This document shows positions 48,447 through 57,431 of a DNA stretch of 64,000 nucleotides, piece by piece. The position numbers and the translations under genes are program-made. Under the pieces are notes generated by a model. The model was not told the DNA's origin, ran no database searches, and saw only the letters and a list, made by a program, of their open reading frames with translations. Position 1 is the stretch's first letter, and every line of letters starts with the position of its first letter. The DNA is from GCA-016700035 sp964646575 (GTDB taxonomy: Bacteria; Patescibacteriota; Saccharimonadia; CAILAD01; GCA-016700035), in the NCBI GenBank assembly GCA_964646575.1, contig CAZYFT010000001.1, positions 29,529 through 93,528 on the forward strand. The letters are read 5' to 3'.

Positions 48447-51400
48447 GTGGGAGTTATGCAGCCAAGTCAACCTGATAGCGCTGATAGCGGAATAGCTACA
48501 GAGGCCAGTCTCAATAAGCGAACAAGTTCAGAAGTTACTGAGTTTGTGAGTTTAAGTACCGGCAAAAGCAGTGCTCAGGCGCCAGCTACGCCGAGAAGGC
48601 GTTTTTTGACCAGCAAGACTACTTTTGCGATCGTGCTGCTGCTGATTTTGGGCTTAGCTGGAGCAGTGGTATATTTTATGCGCGCTTCTCTCTCGGGGGA
48701 GCAAGCCAAAAATGTTGATAGTTATCCGGTTTCGAGTTTAGGCCTGGAGAAGGCCGCGACACCCCTGACTGTGCCGAATGGCGCTTCCGAATTGGCCGTG
48801 AACGGTGATGTGACGATTGCTGGAATTTTGTCGCTCTCGGATGAAGCAATAGCCAACCTTGGTGAAACTTTGACGAATAAAGTGAGCATTCAAGACACAT
48901 TTCCGGGCACTCCACAGGCGGGAAATGTAAATATTTCAGGAATCTTTGGCGCCGGTAATTTTGTAGGATCGGGTGCAGGGCTCACGGGACTTAATGCTAC
49001 AAATATTACAACCGGCACTTTGGTGAATTCACGTTTGAGTCCGGAAGTGAGTTTGCTTGGTCAGACGATTGAGGCGAGTGAAATTCAGTCAAATATTGTC
49101 TCTTCGATTAACGGCATCGTAAACGACGGCGGTAATATCGATATCGTTGCCGGCACTAATGTGACGGTCACTACAGCTGGCAACACAATTACAATTTCCT
49201 CGCTCGCGGCCGGCGGCGGCATCGGGGAGATTGTAGTTGGTGCGGGGCTTGTGGGCGGTGGTACGACACCAACTGTGAATATCGACATTGATAGCTCCAT
49301 CGTAACCATGCAGGGGAACACTTTTAATGGAGCTGGGCAGCTCGTACGGCTCAATGGTTTAGGTCAGCTCCCGGCAGTGAACGCATCTCAGCTCACTAAC
49401 TTAAATGCCTCAGCGCTATCGGGCGGAACGGTGAACGATGCCCGTTTAAGCAGCAATGTTGCACTTAAGAATGGTCAAAATATTTTCACTCCTAACGTGG
49501 ATTCCACAGGCGTGTTCCGCGTCCAGAACGCGGCGGCTACAGTAGATGTTTTGCGCGTTGATAGCAGTAATAATCGAGTCGGCATTGGTTTTGGGACGGG
49601 CGTTGCACCAAATTACACACTCGATGTAAATGGCGATATTAATATTGCTTCCGGAAGTGCTTTCCGTATCGGCGGAGTGGCTATATGTACATCTGGAGGA
49701 TGTGCGGCATCGGCAGGTTCGTCTGACTATATACAGAACTCTGCTAGTTTGCAGGCATCAGCAAACTTTTATATTTCATCGGCAAGCACCTCGGATGTTA
49801 CGGCGAGGATTCGTGGTGCCATTGGCCAGACGGCTAATCTTTTGCAGTTAGAAGATTCGGCTGGCTCACCAGTGTTTGCGGTTGGTCCGAATGGCAATAC
49901 GTCAGTTTGGGGCACATCACTCTTCCGCCCCGGATCCACAACAGCTGCTTTGAGGGTTCAGAATGCAGCTGCAACGACAGATGTTTTGCGAGTTGACACC
50001 CAGAACGGAAGGGTGGGGATTGGCTACGGGGTGGCTGTGACGCCAAATTACACACTTGATGTGAACGGAGATGTTAATGTCTCTTCTGGCTCCTCATATC
50101 GTATTGGGGGCACACAAATTTGTACTTCAACGGGCTGTCTCGTAGCCGGTGGATCTGGAGATTACATTCAAAATGGAACTGCTATGCAAACTGCCAACTT
50201 TGCAATTCAGTCGGCAAGTGCGAGCAGTATCGCGGCTAGAATTCGTGGAGCGGTCGGTCAAGTCGCAGATTTACTGACTGTTGAAAATAGCGGTGGCGCG
50301 GCGCTCATGGCCCTCACTGCGCAGGGAGAGCTCACGATTCAGCCGAGTATCAATACTGTGGCCTTAACTGTGTATCGTGATGATGGCCTTACACAGGCTT
50401 TGGCGGTGGATACCAGCACGAACCAAACGACCGTTGGAGATAATGGCACTACCGGCTCGGGCGTTTTGCGCGTAGAGGCTAGCGGTACGCAGAACGGCTT
50501 GGTGGTAAATACTGCCGGCACGGGTAACCTACTGAGTCTATCTACGGCTTCAACTAGTATTCTTATTTCCTCAACTGGTCAGGCTGCTTTTATGAACGGT
50601 ACAAATTCTACGACTGCTTTCCGGATTCAGGATGCTAGCTCAAACACTCTTTTGCAAGTCGATACTCAAAACAACCGGGTAAACTTAGGTGGTGGGAGCT
50701 TGGCAGCACAACTCGGTGTTTCGACAGACGGCACGAAAGTTGGTCAAATTATTGATAATTCTGGTTCGGGAAATTCACTCGAAATTAAAAAGTCCTCAGT
50801 GAATGTCTTTACGGTTGGTCCTAGCGGAGAGGTATTGATTCAGCCATCAACGAATACCGCTACGGCCATGCAGGTGAAAAATTCGAGCGGAGCGAACGTT
50901 TTACAGGTTGCTACGGGTAATAGTGCTACTAATTCGACCCCGAGTATGACGTTCAATGGATCGCTTATTGGTGAACTTGGTGGGTGGACAACACGTACTG
51001 CAACGAATCTTTCACGTGCGGGTGGCGCGACGGTGGTATTGAATGGGTTTCTGTATCAACTTGGTGGGCAAACTTCTGGAGGGGTGGATAGCAACATCGC
51101 TCGCTACTCCACTATGTATGGAGATGGTTCGATTTCAACCTGGTCGGCAACTACGGTATTACCTGCTGCAAGCCAGAACACGGGTGCTGTTACCTATAAC
51201 GGCTACATCTACGTTGCGCATTATGCGCGGAATAACATTTACTATGCTCGACCGGCCGCTGATGGAACGATAGCGAGCTGGACGACAAGTTCGGTGACGC
51301 TACCAAATAATGACATTCATCCTTCTGGAAATATGGTTGCTGCAAACGGTTATTTATACATTGCTACTGGCGGTGGATCCAATCATAACCAAATTTATCG

Positions 51401-52796
51401 AGCAAAAATAAATGCCAACGGTTCGCTGGAGACATTCTCCGTAGCTGCTACTCTACCCGGTTCTGTAGTGAGGCACTACTCACAGATGGTATTAGCCAAT
51501 GGGTACTTGGTGGTGATGGGTGGATACGATGGCTCTATTGTGCCGCAAAGCTCGGTGTATACATTCCAGGTTAACTCTGACGGAAGTCTGGGCGCGGGCG
51601 TTACAACTGCAAGTCTGCCGTCAGCCCGTTATAAGGGAACAGCCTTTATGTTAAATGGGTATATTTACTATGCTGGCGGGAATGACACATCTGATCTTTT
51701 TTACGCAAGACTTAATTCTGACGGTACTATCACCAGTTGGAATACTTCGGGAACTGCTCTTTCTGAAACTTTTGATAAAGTGGCAGCTACTGTTTGGAAT
51801 GGCTATGTCTATTTTGTGGCTGGGGAGCGCAATGCGGTCGTCAATAATACGGTCTCAACTATGAGCGCGCCACGCGTGCAGCTGGGAGGAACGCTTGATT
51901 TGATCGGTATTTCTAACGGCACACTCGCTAATGGGGCGGGCGAGAGTGGAGGTTCGGTGTATGCGGGTAATATTTCTGCAGCCGGTCAGCTTACAGTATC
52001 TGGCAACACTACGTTGGCGGGCGGAGCAACGGTTCGTAACCTGCTGCAGGTGCAGGGGGATGCTGCGTTTCGGGCTGCCAGTGCCGCGAGTACTCAGACG
52101 CTGCAGGTACAAGATGCCAGCGGAAATGTGTTATTTAATGTTGATGCTGCAAACCGTGCGGTATCAGTTGGTACGGCAACTGCCACTGCTGCGCTCACAG
52201 TATCGTCGAGTGTTGCTAATAACTTATTCCAAGTTGTTGATTCAACGGCAGGGAGCACAAATGTCTTTACTATTGCCGACGGTGGTGCAGCTACGTTTCG
52301 CACGCAAGTTAATTCATCCACAGCTTTTCTCATTCAGAACTCTGCAGGAACAAACCAGTTAGTATTTGATACCTTAAATAACAAAATTTCATTAGGGAAT
52401 GCTGGTGCTAGTTTTGATATTAAGCTTGGGGGTACTGGTCAAGTTCGCAACGCAATTACCCGTGACTTTACTTGTACGAGTACGGAGCAAGTTAATGATA
52501 TTGTGATTTTTAGTGCCGCTAGTACTGTGGCGCGCACGACAGCCGCTGATTCTAATCGAGTAGCTGGTGTAGTGACGGCAAAACCTGGCACTACCACTTG
52601 CACTACGGCGATTGGTGGAGTGGTTGCGGTGTGGTTCTCCTCGAATGCTGCACCAGCTACGATTGGTGACCCGGTAGTTACCTCGGCTGTTTCTGGTGCA
52701 GCGCAGTCCACCACCACTCCAAGTGCTGGCGCGATGCTTGGTAATTCGCTGTCTACAAAAGATGGCTCAAATCTTGTTTGGGTGAGGCTACGCTAG
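48447..52796 (+). CDS. Giant membrane-anchored fibre/kelch surface protein 1
   Basis: 1449 residues (GTG 48447; ATG 48456 is an equal candidate). Cytosolic tail of about 55 residues, one helix (TFAIVLLLILGLAGAVVYF), the rest outside. Tail-fibre-like part: SGAGLTGLNATNITTGTL, then three or more repeats of the type VGIGFGTGVAPNYTLDVNGD followed by RIGGVAIC, each with a Cys pair. A kelch-type beta-propeller occupies about residues 845-1150, with blades such as NGFLYQLGGQTSGG and NGYIYVAHYAR. After a stalk comes a C-terminal G2/IMC-like domain: SNRVAGVVTAKPGTTTCTTA, then GVVAVWFSSN and SAGAMLGNSL. Likely a trimeric fibre for contact with a host or a surface. Tandem paralogue follows. Confidence 0.8.
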   Translation: MGVMQPSQPDSADSGIATEASLNKRTSSEVTEFVSLSTGKSSAQAPATPRRRFLTSKTTFAIVLLLILGLAGAVVYFMRASLSGEQAKNVDSYPVSSLGLEKAATPLTVPNGASELAVNGDVTIAGILSLSDEAIANLGETLTNKVSIQDTFPGTPQAGNVNISGIFGAGNFVGSGAGLTGLNATNITTGTLVNSRLSPEVSLLGQTIEASEIQSNIVSSINGIVNDGGNIDIVAGTNVTVTTAGNTITISSLAAGGGIGEIVVGAGLVGGGTTPTVNIDIDSSIVTMQGNTFNGAGQLVRLNGLGQLPAVNASQLTNLNASALSGGTVNDARLSSNVALKNGQNIFTPNVDSTGVFRVQNAAATVDVLRVDSSNNRVGIGFGTGVAPNYTLDVNGDINIASGSAFRIGGVAICTSGGCAASAGSSDYIQNSASLQASANFYISSASTSDVTARIRGAIGQTANLLQLEDSAGSPVFAVGPNGNTSVWGTSLFRPGSTTAALRVQNAAATTDVLRVDTQNGRVGIGYGVAVTPNYTLDVNGDVNVSSGSSYRIGGTQICTSTGCLVAGGSGDYIQNGTAMQTANFAIQSASASSIAARIRGAVGQVADLLTVENSGGAALMALTAQGELTIQPSINTVALTVYRDDGLTQALAVDTSTNQTTVGDNGTTGSGVLRVEASGTQNGLVVNTAGTGNLLSLSTASTSILISSTGQAAFMNGTNSTTAFRIQDASSNTLLQVDTQNNRVNLGGGSLAAQLGVSTDGTKVGQIIDNSGSGNSLEIKKSSVNVFTVGPSGEVLIQPSTNTATAMQVKNSSGANVLQVATGNSATNSTPSMTFNGSLIGELGGWTTRTATNLSRAGGATVVLNGFLYQLGGQTSGGVDSNIARYSTMYGDGSISTWSATTVLPAASQNTGAVTYNGYIYVAHYARNNIYYARPAADGTIASWTTSSVTLPNNDIHPSGNMVAANGYLYIATGGGSNHNQIYRAKINANGSLETFSVAATLPGSVVRHYSQMVLANGYLVVMGGYDGSIVPQSSVYTFQVNSDGSLGAGVTTASLPSARYKGTAFMLNGYIYYAGGNDTSDLFYARLNSDGTITSWNTSGTALSETFDKVAATVWNGYVYFVAGERNAVVNNTVSTMSAPRVQLGGTLDLIGISNGTLANGAGESGGSVYAGNISAAGQLTVSGNTTLAGGATVRNLLQVQGDAAFRAASAASTQTLQVQDASGNVLFNVDAANRAVSVGTATATAALTVSSSVANNLFQVVDSTAGSTNVFTIADGGAATFRTQVNSSTAFLIQNSAGTNQLVFDTLNNKISLGNAGASFDIKLGGTGQVRNAITRDFTCTSTEQVNDIVIFSAASTVARTTAADSNRVAGVVTAKPGTTTCTTAIGGVVAVWFSSNAAPATIGDPVVTSAVSGAAQSTTTPSAGAMLGNSLSTKDGSNLVWVRLR

Positions 52797-55700
52797 ATGA
52801 ATCCAGATGGTCAGCAAGATTTAAATGCACGCAGTGACGGCGGTTCGTTTGCCGCGGCAGGATCATTGGCTTCGCTCGAGCAGGAAGTAAAGCGGCGTCG
52901 TAAAAATCGATTTCAGGTAGGACGCAAGCGTTTACTCTTTACTGGTCTTGCAGTTGTTTTTGTAGCACTGGTATTGGCTGGCATTGGTTTTTCGACATAT
53001 AAGTTTTTTAAGAGCAGATGGTTTCGCCAGCCGGCCGATCTATTTGCTACGCAATCATTAGAGTTTACTACTGGAGATTTGTCTAGCTCACTTGCGCTAA
53101 TACCCCTGCCCGCTGAAAGTAGGCCGTCACAACTTGGCTTGAATGGCGATTTGCGTGTTGGTGGTAATTTAAGTTTATCGCAGCAGGGTATTGAAAATTT
53201 AGGTGAGATTTTAACGAATAAGCTAGATTTGCAATCCGATTTTCCAGCTCTGGCCCAAGATGGCAATGCCTCAATAACCGGTACTGTTGGAGCGGCTGCG
53301 TTTGTTGGTGGAGGTAGCAATTTAAGTACGCTCAATGCCACCAGTATCAGTAGCGGCACAATTGGTGCAGCCCGCCTTAACCCTGAGGTGAGTTTGCTCG
53401 GACAGTCGCTAAGCGTAACTCAGATTCAGCCAAACATAGTAGCATCAATTAACGGCCTGACTGGTTCAAGCGGAGCGATTGAGCTTGTTGGCGCTGGCGG
53501 TGTGACAGTGAGTTCCGTGGGGACGAGTATTGAATTGAATCAGGCTGGAGGTAGCTCTGGTATCACGCAGCTTACGCTTGGTTCTGGACTGGTCGGTGGT
53601 GGTAGCGCGACGAGTGTTGCAGTAGATCTGGATAGTACTACCACTTTGCAAGGTAACTCTTTTAATGCCCCTAGCCAGTTGTTGCAGCTAAATGGTGGTG
53701 GGGCGCTGGCGAGTTTTGATGGGGGCTTACTAACAAATCTGAGTGCCTCAGCTTTAAGCTCTGGTACCGTTGATGATGTCCGGCTGTCAACTAATGTAGT
53801 GCTGAAAGATTTGGCTGCTACGGTCTTGGTGCCGCTCGCAGACTCGACTTCTACATTTGCGGTGCGCAACTCCTCTGGCTCGCAGGATGTTGTGCGTGCC
53901 GATACCATGAATCAGCGGGTGGGTATTGGCTACTCAACGGCGGTTGCTCCCTCTTATACTCTCGATATTAATGGGGATATTAACGTTGAGCCTCCTTCGT
54001 CTACCTTATTGGTTGGAGGTGTGCAAATCTGTGGCACTCTTACATGTGCAATTCAAGATGGAAGTGCGAGTTATGTGCAAAATGGGCCGGTTATGCAGTC
54101 GAGCACTAACGTTGCAATTCAGTCGGCAGGCTTTACCTCGATAGCAGGGAGAATCCGTTCATTAGCTGGGCAAACCGCGAACTTGCTTCAACTGGAAGAC
54201 GAAGCGGGCGTGAGTGTATTTGAGGTTTCTCAAAACGGTTCACTCTTACTACAGGGTGAATATTTTGCTCGTTCGGCAGATACAGCCAGGAGTTTTTCCG
54301 TAGTATATGATTCGCTCCCAACACTTGGGATTTTGCGGGTTGATACTGATACCGGTCGTGTGGGCTTAAACACACTTGACGCGGATATGCCTCAATACAC
54401 ACTGGATTTGGGAGCATCGTTTTCGGGGGATGTGAATTTGGCCAGCGGGTCAGTTATGCGCATAAATGGTGTAGCAGTGTGCTCAAGTTTAGGATGTTCT
54501 GGCGATGGTTCGAGTATTGATTACATCCGAAACTCAACGAGCTTACAAACTGGCGCGAACTTTTATGTGCAATCTGCAAATGCCGGCGGGATTGCAGCTG
54601 TCCGTTTTGCAGGAGCGGCAAGCCAGTCGGCCGACATTTTGTCGGTAGAAGATAGTGTGGGAGACCGTGTCCTCTCGGTTTCAAATATCGGTGCAGTTGA
54701 GCTCTCACCAATCTCAAATACGGGCGAAACTCTAGCTGCATATGACACGATTGGTAATGCCAGATTTGTCGTTGATACTGTCAATCGTGAGGTCTCCGTG
54801 TCGGATAGTAGTGCTTATGCGATTGGCGGCGCTTTGTCCGTAAATGTATTTGGCAATGGTGATGCGCTGGTGGTAAATCAAACGGGCAGCGGTGATTTAG
54901 TGCAAATTGGCAACGCATCAGGAAATGTGATGCAAGTGAGCGCAACTGGCGACACACTCTTTAAAACAACTACCAATGCTACTAATGCTTTTTCGGTGAT
55001 GGCAAGCTCGGCCACGGCTGTACTTAACGCAGACACAACACAAAATTCGATTAATGTGGGTGGTGGGGCTTACTCCTCGGTGCTAGGGGTTGCAACTAGC
55101 GGTACAAAGCCTGGGCAAATAATCGAGAACCCTGGAAGCGGCGATTCTCTTAAGTTTCAGCAATACGGCATTTATGATGTTGCAAGCATTAGCTCTATTG
55201 GTCAATTTACAGTGCAGCCTTCTCTAGATACGTCGAATGCTGTGAGGGTCAAGAGTTCGGCGGGAGCTGACGTGCTCCAGGTTTCTACCGGCAACAACCT
55301 TTTTAACCAAACGCCTTCTTTTACATTTAACGGAGGTGCGAATGGCGAGGTGAGCAGTTGGTCCACCAACAGCACCAATATGAATAAGCCATTGCGCGAC
55401 GCAGGCTATGCATACCTGAACGGTTACATGTATAGAATTGGCGGAACGCAGCAGGCGAGTCGCTCGACGTTTACTTTGGAAAGCGAGGTAGCACGAGCAC
55501 AAGTTAATGCCAATGGTACTGTAGGCGCTTGGACGGCAATTGGTACACTCAATGACAATGTGAGTTGGTCTAACCGATCTAGTCTTGGGGCAACCGCGAT
55601 CAATGGAGCTATTTATACTGTGGGAGGATATAGATTTAACAGCACTTTAAACGATATGCACAATGGGTCAAGTTTTGCAAAAGTTCAGTCTGATGGCAGT

Positions 55701-57353
55701 TTAAGTAGCTGGACACAAATGAACTATCTTGACAGTGTTTATTTTGGTGGCCAACGTGGCGAAGCGCCGCTTGTAAACGATGGCTACGGAAATATGTATT
55801 ATTTAGGTGGAAGCTATACGTACACGGCTGTTCCAGTCTCAGGAGTTTATAGGGAAACAATTCGTGGCAATCACTATACCTCGTTTGGATCTTGGAGTTA
55901 CAATACGGGCATTTCGGCATTGCCTGGTGCAAGAGCAGGGCATCGGGCAGAAATTGCCAACGGGTATTTGTACGCTATTGGTGGCTATTCAGGCGCGAGC
56001 GGAACGACGGTGCAGGCGTCGGTCTACTATGCAAAGCTCAACGGATCCGGTGGTGCTGGTGCTTGGAGTACGGCTAATTCGTTACCGGTGGGTCTAAAGT
56101 ATCATTGTAGTGGCGTCGCTAATGGCTATATGTATGTATGGGGTGGGGATACCGGCTCTTCAATAAGTAATGCAATTTATTACGCCAAGCTAAATAATGA
56201 TGGCTCGCTAGGCAGTTGGCAGACCTCGGCTCAAACAATGCCAACTGGTGTGGCGAGTGCAGGTTGTGCGATCATCAATGGCCGACTTTACTCTTTTGGT
56301 GGTGTGAGCAGTACAGGCACAACAACCAGCGCAGTATATTATGCAGAAACTAGCAAAGTGCGTATGTACGCCGATATTGATTTGATAGGTTTAGATAGAG
56401 CCCAGTTTGCAGGAACTGGCGAAGATACAGGCTCTAGCTTGATAAGTGGCTCTGCCGGAGGTGGCTCATTATTTGCGGGTACAGTATTTGCAAGTGGCTC
56501 CTTGCAAGCAGCTGGTTCGGCGCAACTAACTGGCGGGGTAGCGGTATTGGATCGACTTTCGGTTGATGGCGACACCCGTATACGTGTCAATGTCAATTAT
56601 GCTGAAAAGTCAGTCGTAGTTGACAGTAGTAGTGGGTCGCGTGTTCTGACTGTCGATCCTTATACGAGTGGTGAAACTGTTGGCGTTAATGTAGGTGGTG
56701 TGTGGGGTACTATAAACGCAAAAATGACCGTGAATGGTGTGACACTTGGCCAGAATCTTATGCAGGTTACCGATACAAGTAATGGCACTCTACAGGCATT
56801 GACGATTGCTGATGGTGGTGCAGCTACATTCACTAATAATTGTTCTGTTGCATCTCAATGCGATGAAACAACTGCTTTTCAAATCCAGAATGCTTCGGGT
56901 ACCGCCCTCTTTAGGGTAGATACTTTGAATGCAAAGCTAACCTTGGGTTCGGCATCAGCTGGTTTTGATATAGATTTTGAACAAAACTCTGCTAATCGTA
57001 GTGCTATTGTGCGTGATTTTGTATGTACGTCTTCAGAGGTGGTTTATGATGTGGTTGAATTTAATGGTGTAGATACGGTCGCAAGGACTGCGACGGCGGC
57101 ATCAAATCGCGTAGCAGGAGTGGTGGTTACAAAGCCAACAACGACCACCTGCACCACGGCAATTGCCGGTGTGGTCCAAGTAAACTTTAGCATTAATGGA
57201 CAGCCTACAAATATTGGTGACCCGATTGAAACTTCGATTATTGCTGGCGCTGCAAGGGCTACAACTACGCCAACTGCTGGTGCCGTGATTGGTAATGCAA
57301 TTTCTCTCAAAGACGTCTCAAATCGGACTTGGATTCGGCTTCGGCGTGATTAG
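52797..57353 (+). CDS. Giant membrane-anchored fibre/kelch surface protein 2
   Basis: 1518 residues; ATG directly follows the stop of giant 1. Same plan: cytosolic tail of about 45 residues, helix GLAVVFVALVLAGIGFSTYKF, fibre region with GGGSNLSTLNATSISSGTIG and repeats like VGIGYSTAVAPSYTLDINGD, a kelch beta-propeller at about 850-1185 (NGYMYRIGGTQQ, NGAIYTVGGYR, NGYLYAIGGYSG, NGYMYVWGGDTG, NGRLYSFGGVSS), and the C-terminal G2/IMC-like domain with NRVAGVVVTKPTTTTCTTAI and NIGDPIETSIIAGAA. The two paralogues are clearly diverged, so not a recent copy. They may form a hetero-oligomer. Confidence 0.8.
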   Translation: MNPDGQQDLNARSDGGSFAAAGSLASLEQEVKRRRKNRFQVGRKRLLFTGLAVVFVALVLAGIGFSTYKFFKSRWFRQPADLFATQSLEFTTGDLSSSLALIPLPAESRPSQLGLNGDLRVGGNLSLSQQGIENLGEILTNKLDLQSDFPALAQDGNASITGTVGAAAFVGGGSNLSTLNATSISSGTIGAARLNPEVSLLGQSLSVTQIQPNIVASINGLTGSSGAIELVGAGGVTVSSVGTSIELNQAGGSSGITQLTLGSGLVGGGSATSVAVDLDSTTTLQGNSFNAPSQLLQLNGGGALASFDGGLLTNLSASALSSGTVDDVRLSTNVVLKDLAATVLVPLADSTSTFAVRNSSGSQDVVRADTMNQRVGIGYSTAVAPSYTLDINGDINVEPPSSTLLVGGVQICGTLTCAIQDGSASYVQNGPVMQSSTNVAIQSAGFTSIAGRIRSLAGQTANLLQLEDEAGVSVFEVSQNGSLLLQGEYFARSADTARSFSVVYDSLPTLGILRVDTDTGRVGLNTLDADMPQYTLDLGASFSGDVNLASGSVMRINGVAVCSSLGCSGDGSSIDYIRNSTSLQTGANFYVQSANAGGIAAVRFAGAASQSADILSVEDSVGDRVLSVSNIGAVELSPISNTGETLAAYDTIGNARFVVDTVNREVSVSDSSAYAIGGALSVNVFGNGDALVVNQTGSGDLVQIGNASGNVMQVSATGDTLFKTTTNATNAFSVMASSATAVLNADTTQNSINVGGGAYSSVLGVATSGTKPGQIIENPGSGDSLKFQQYGIYDVASISSIGQFTVQPSLDTSNAVRVKSSAGADVLQVSTGNNLFNQTPSFTFNGGANGEVSSWSTNSTNMNKPLRDAGYAYLNGYMYRIGGTQQASRSTFTLESEVARAQVNANGTVGAWTAIGTLNDNVSWSNRSSLGATAINGAIYTVGGYRFNSTLNDMHNGSSFAKVQSDGSLSSWTQMNYLDSVYFGGQRGEAPLVNDGYGNMYYLGGSYTYTAVPVSGVYRETIRGNHYTSFGSWSYNTGISALPGARAGHRAEIANGYLYAIGGYSGASGTTVQASVYYAKLNGSGGAGAWSTANSLPVGLKYHCSGVANGYMYVWGGDTGSSISNAIYYAKLNNDGSLGSWQTSAQTMPTGVASAGCAIINGRLYSFGGVSSTGTTTSAVYYAETSKVRMYADIDLIGLDRAQFAGTGEDTGSSLISGSAGGGSLFAGTVFASGSLQAAGSAQLTGGVAVLDRLSVDGDTRIRVNVNYAEKSVVVDSSSGSRVLTVDPYTSGETVGVNVGGVWGTINAKMTVNGVTLGQNLMQVTDTSNGTLQALTIADGGAATFTNNCSVASQCDETTAFQIQNASGTALFRVDTLNAKLTLGSASAGFDIDFEQNSANRSAIVRDFVCTSSEVVYDVVEFNGVDTVARTATAASNRVAGVVVTKPTTTTCTTAIAGVVQVNFSINGQPTNIGDPIETSIIAGAARATTTPTAGAVIGNAISLKDVSNRTWIRLRRD

Positions 57354-57358
57354 GATGC

Positions 57359-57388
57359 TTGCCTCCACACCTGATATTCAGATATACT
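57359..57388 (+). promoter_or_regulatory. Promoter of gyrB-gyrA
   Basis: TTGCCT (57359-57364), spacer of 18, TATACT (57383-57388). AGGAGGGG lies before ATG 57432. Confidence 0.65.
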
Positions 57389-57431
57389 AGAAGCAATGAA
57401 GAAACGAACTACAGGAGGGGCTAGCTAGCGT

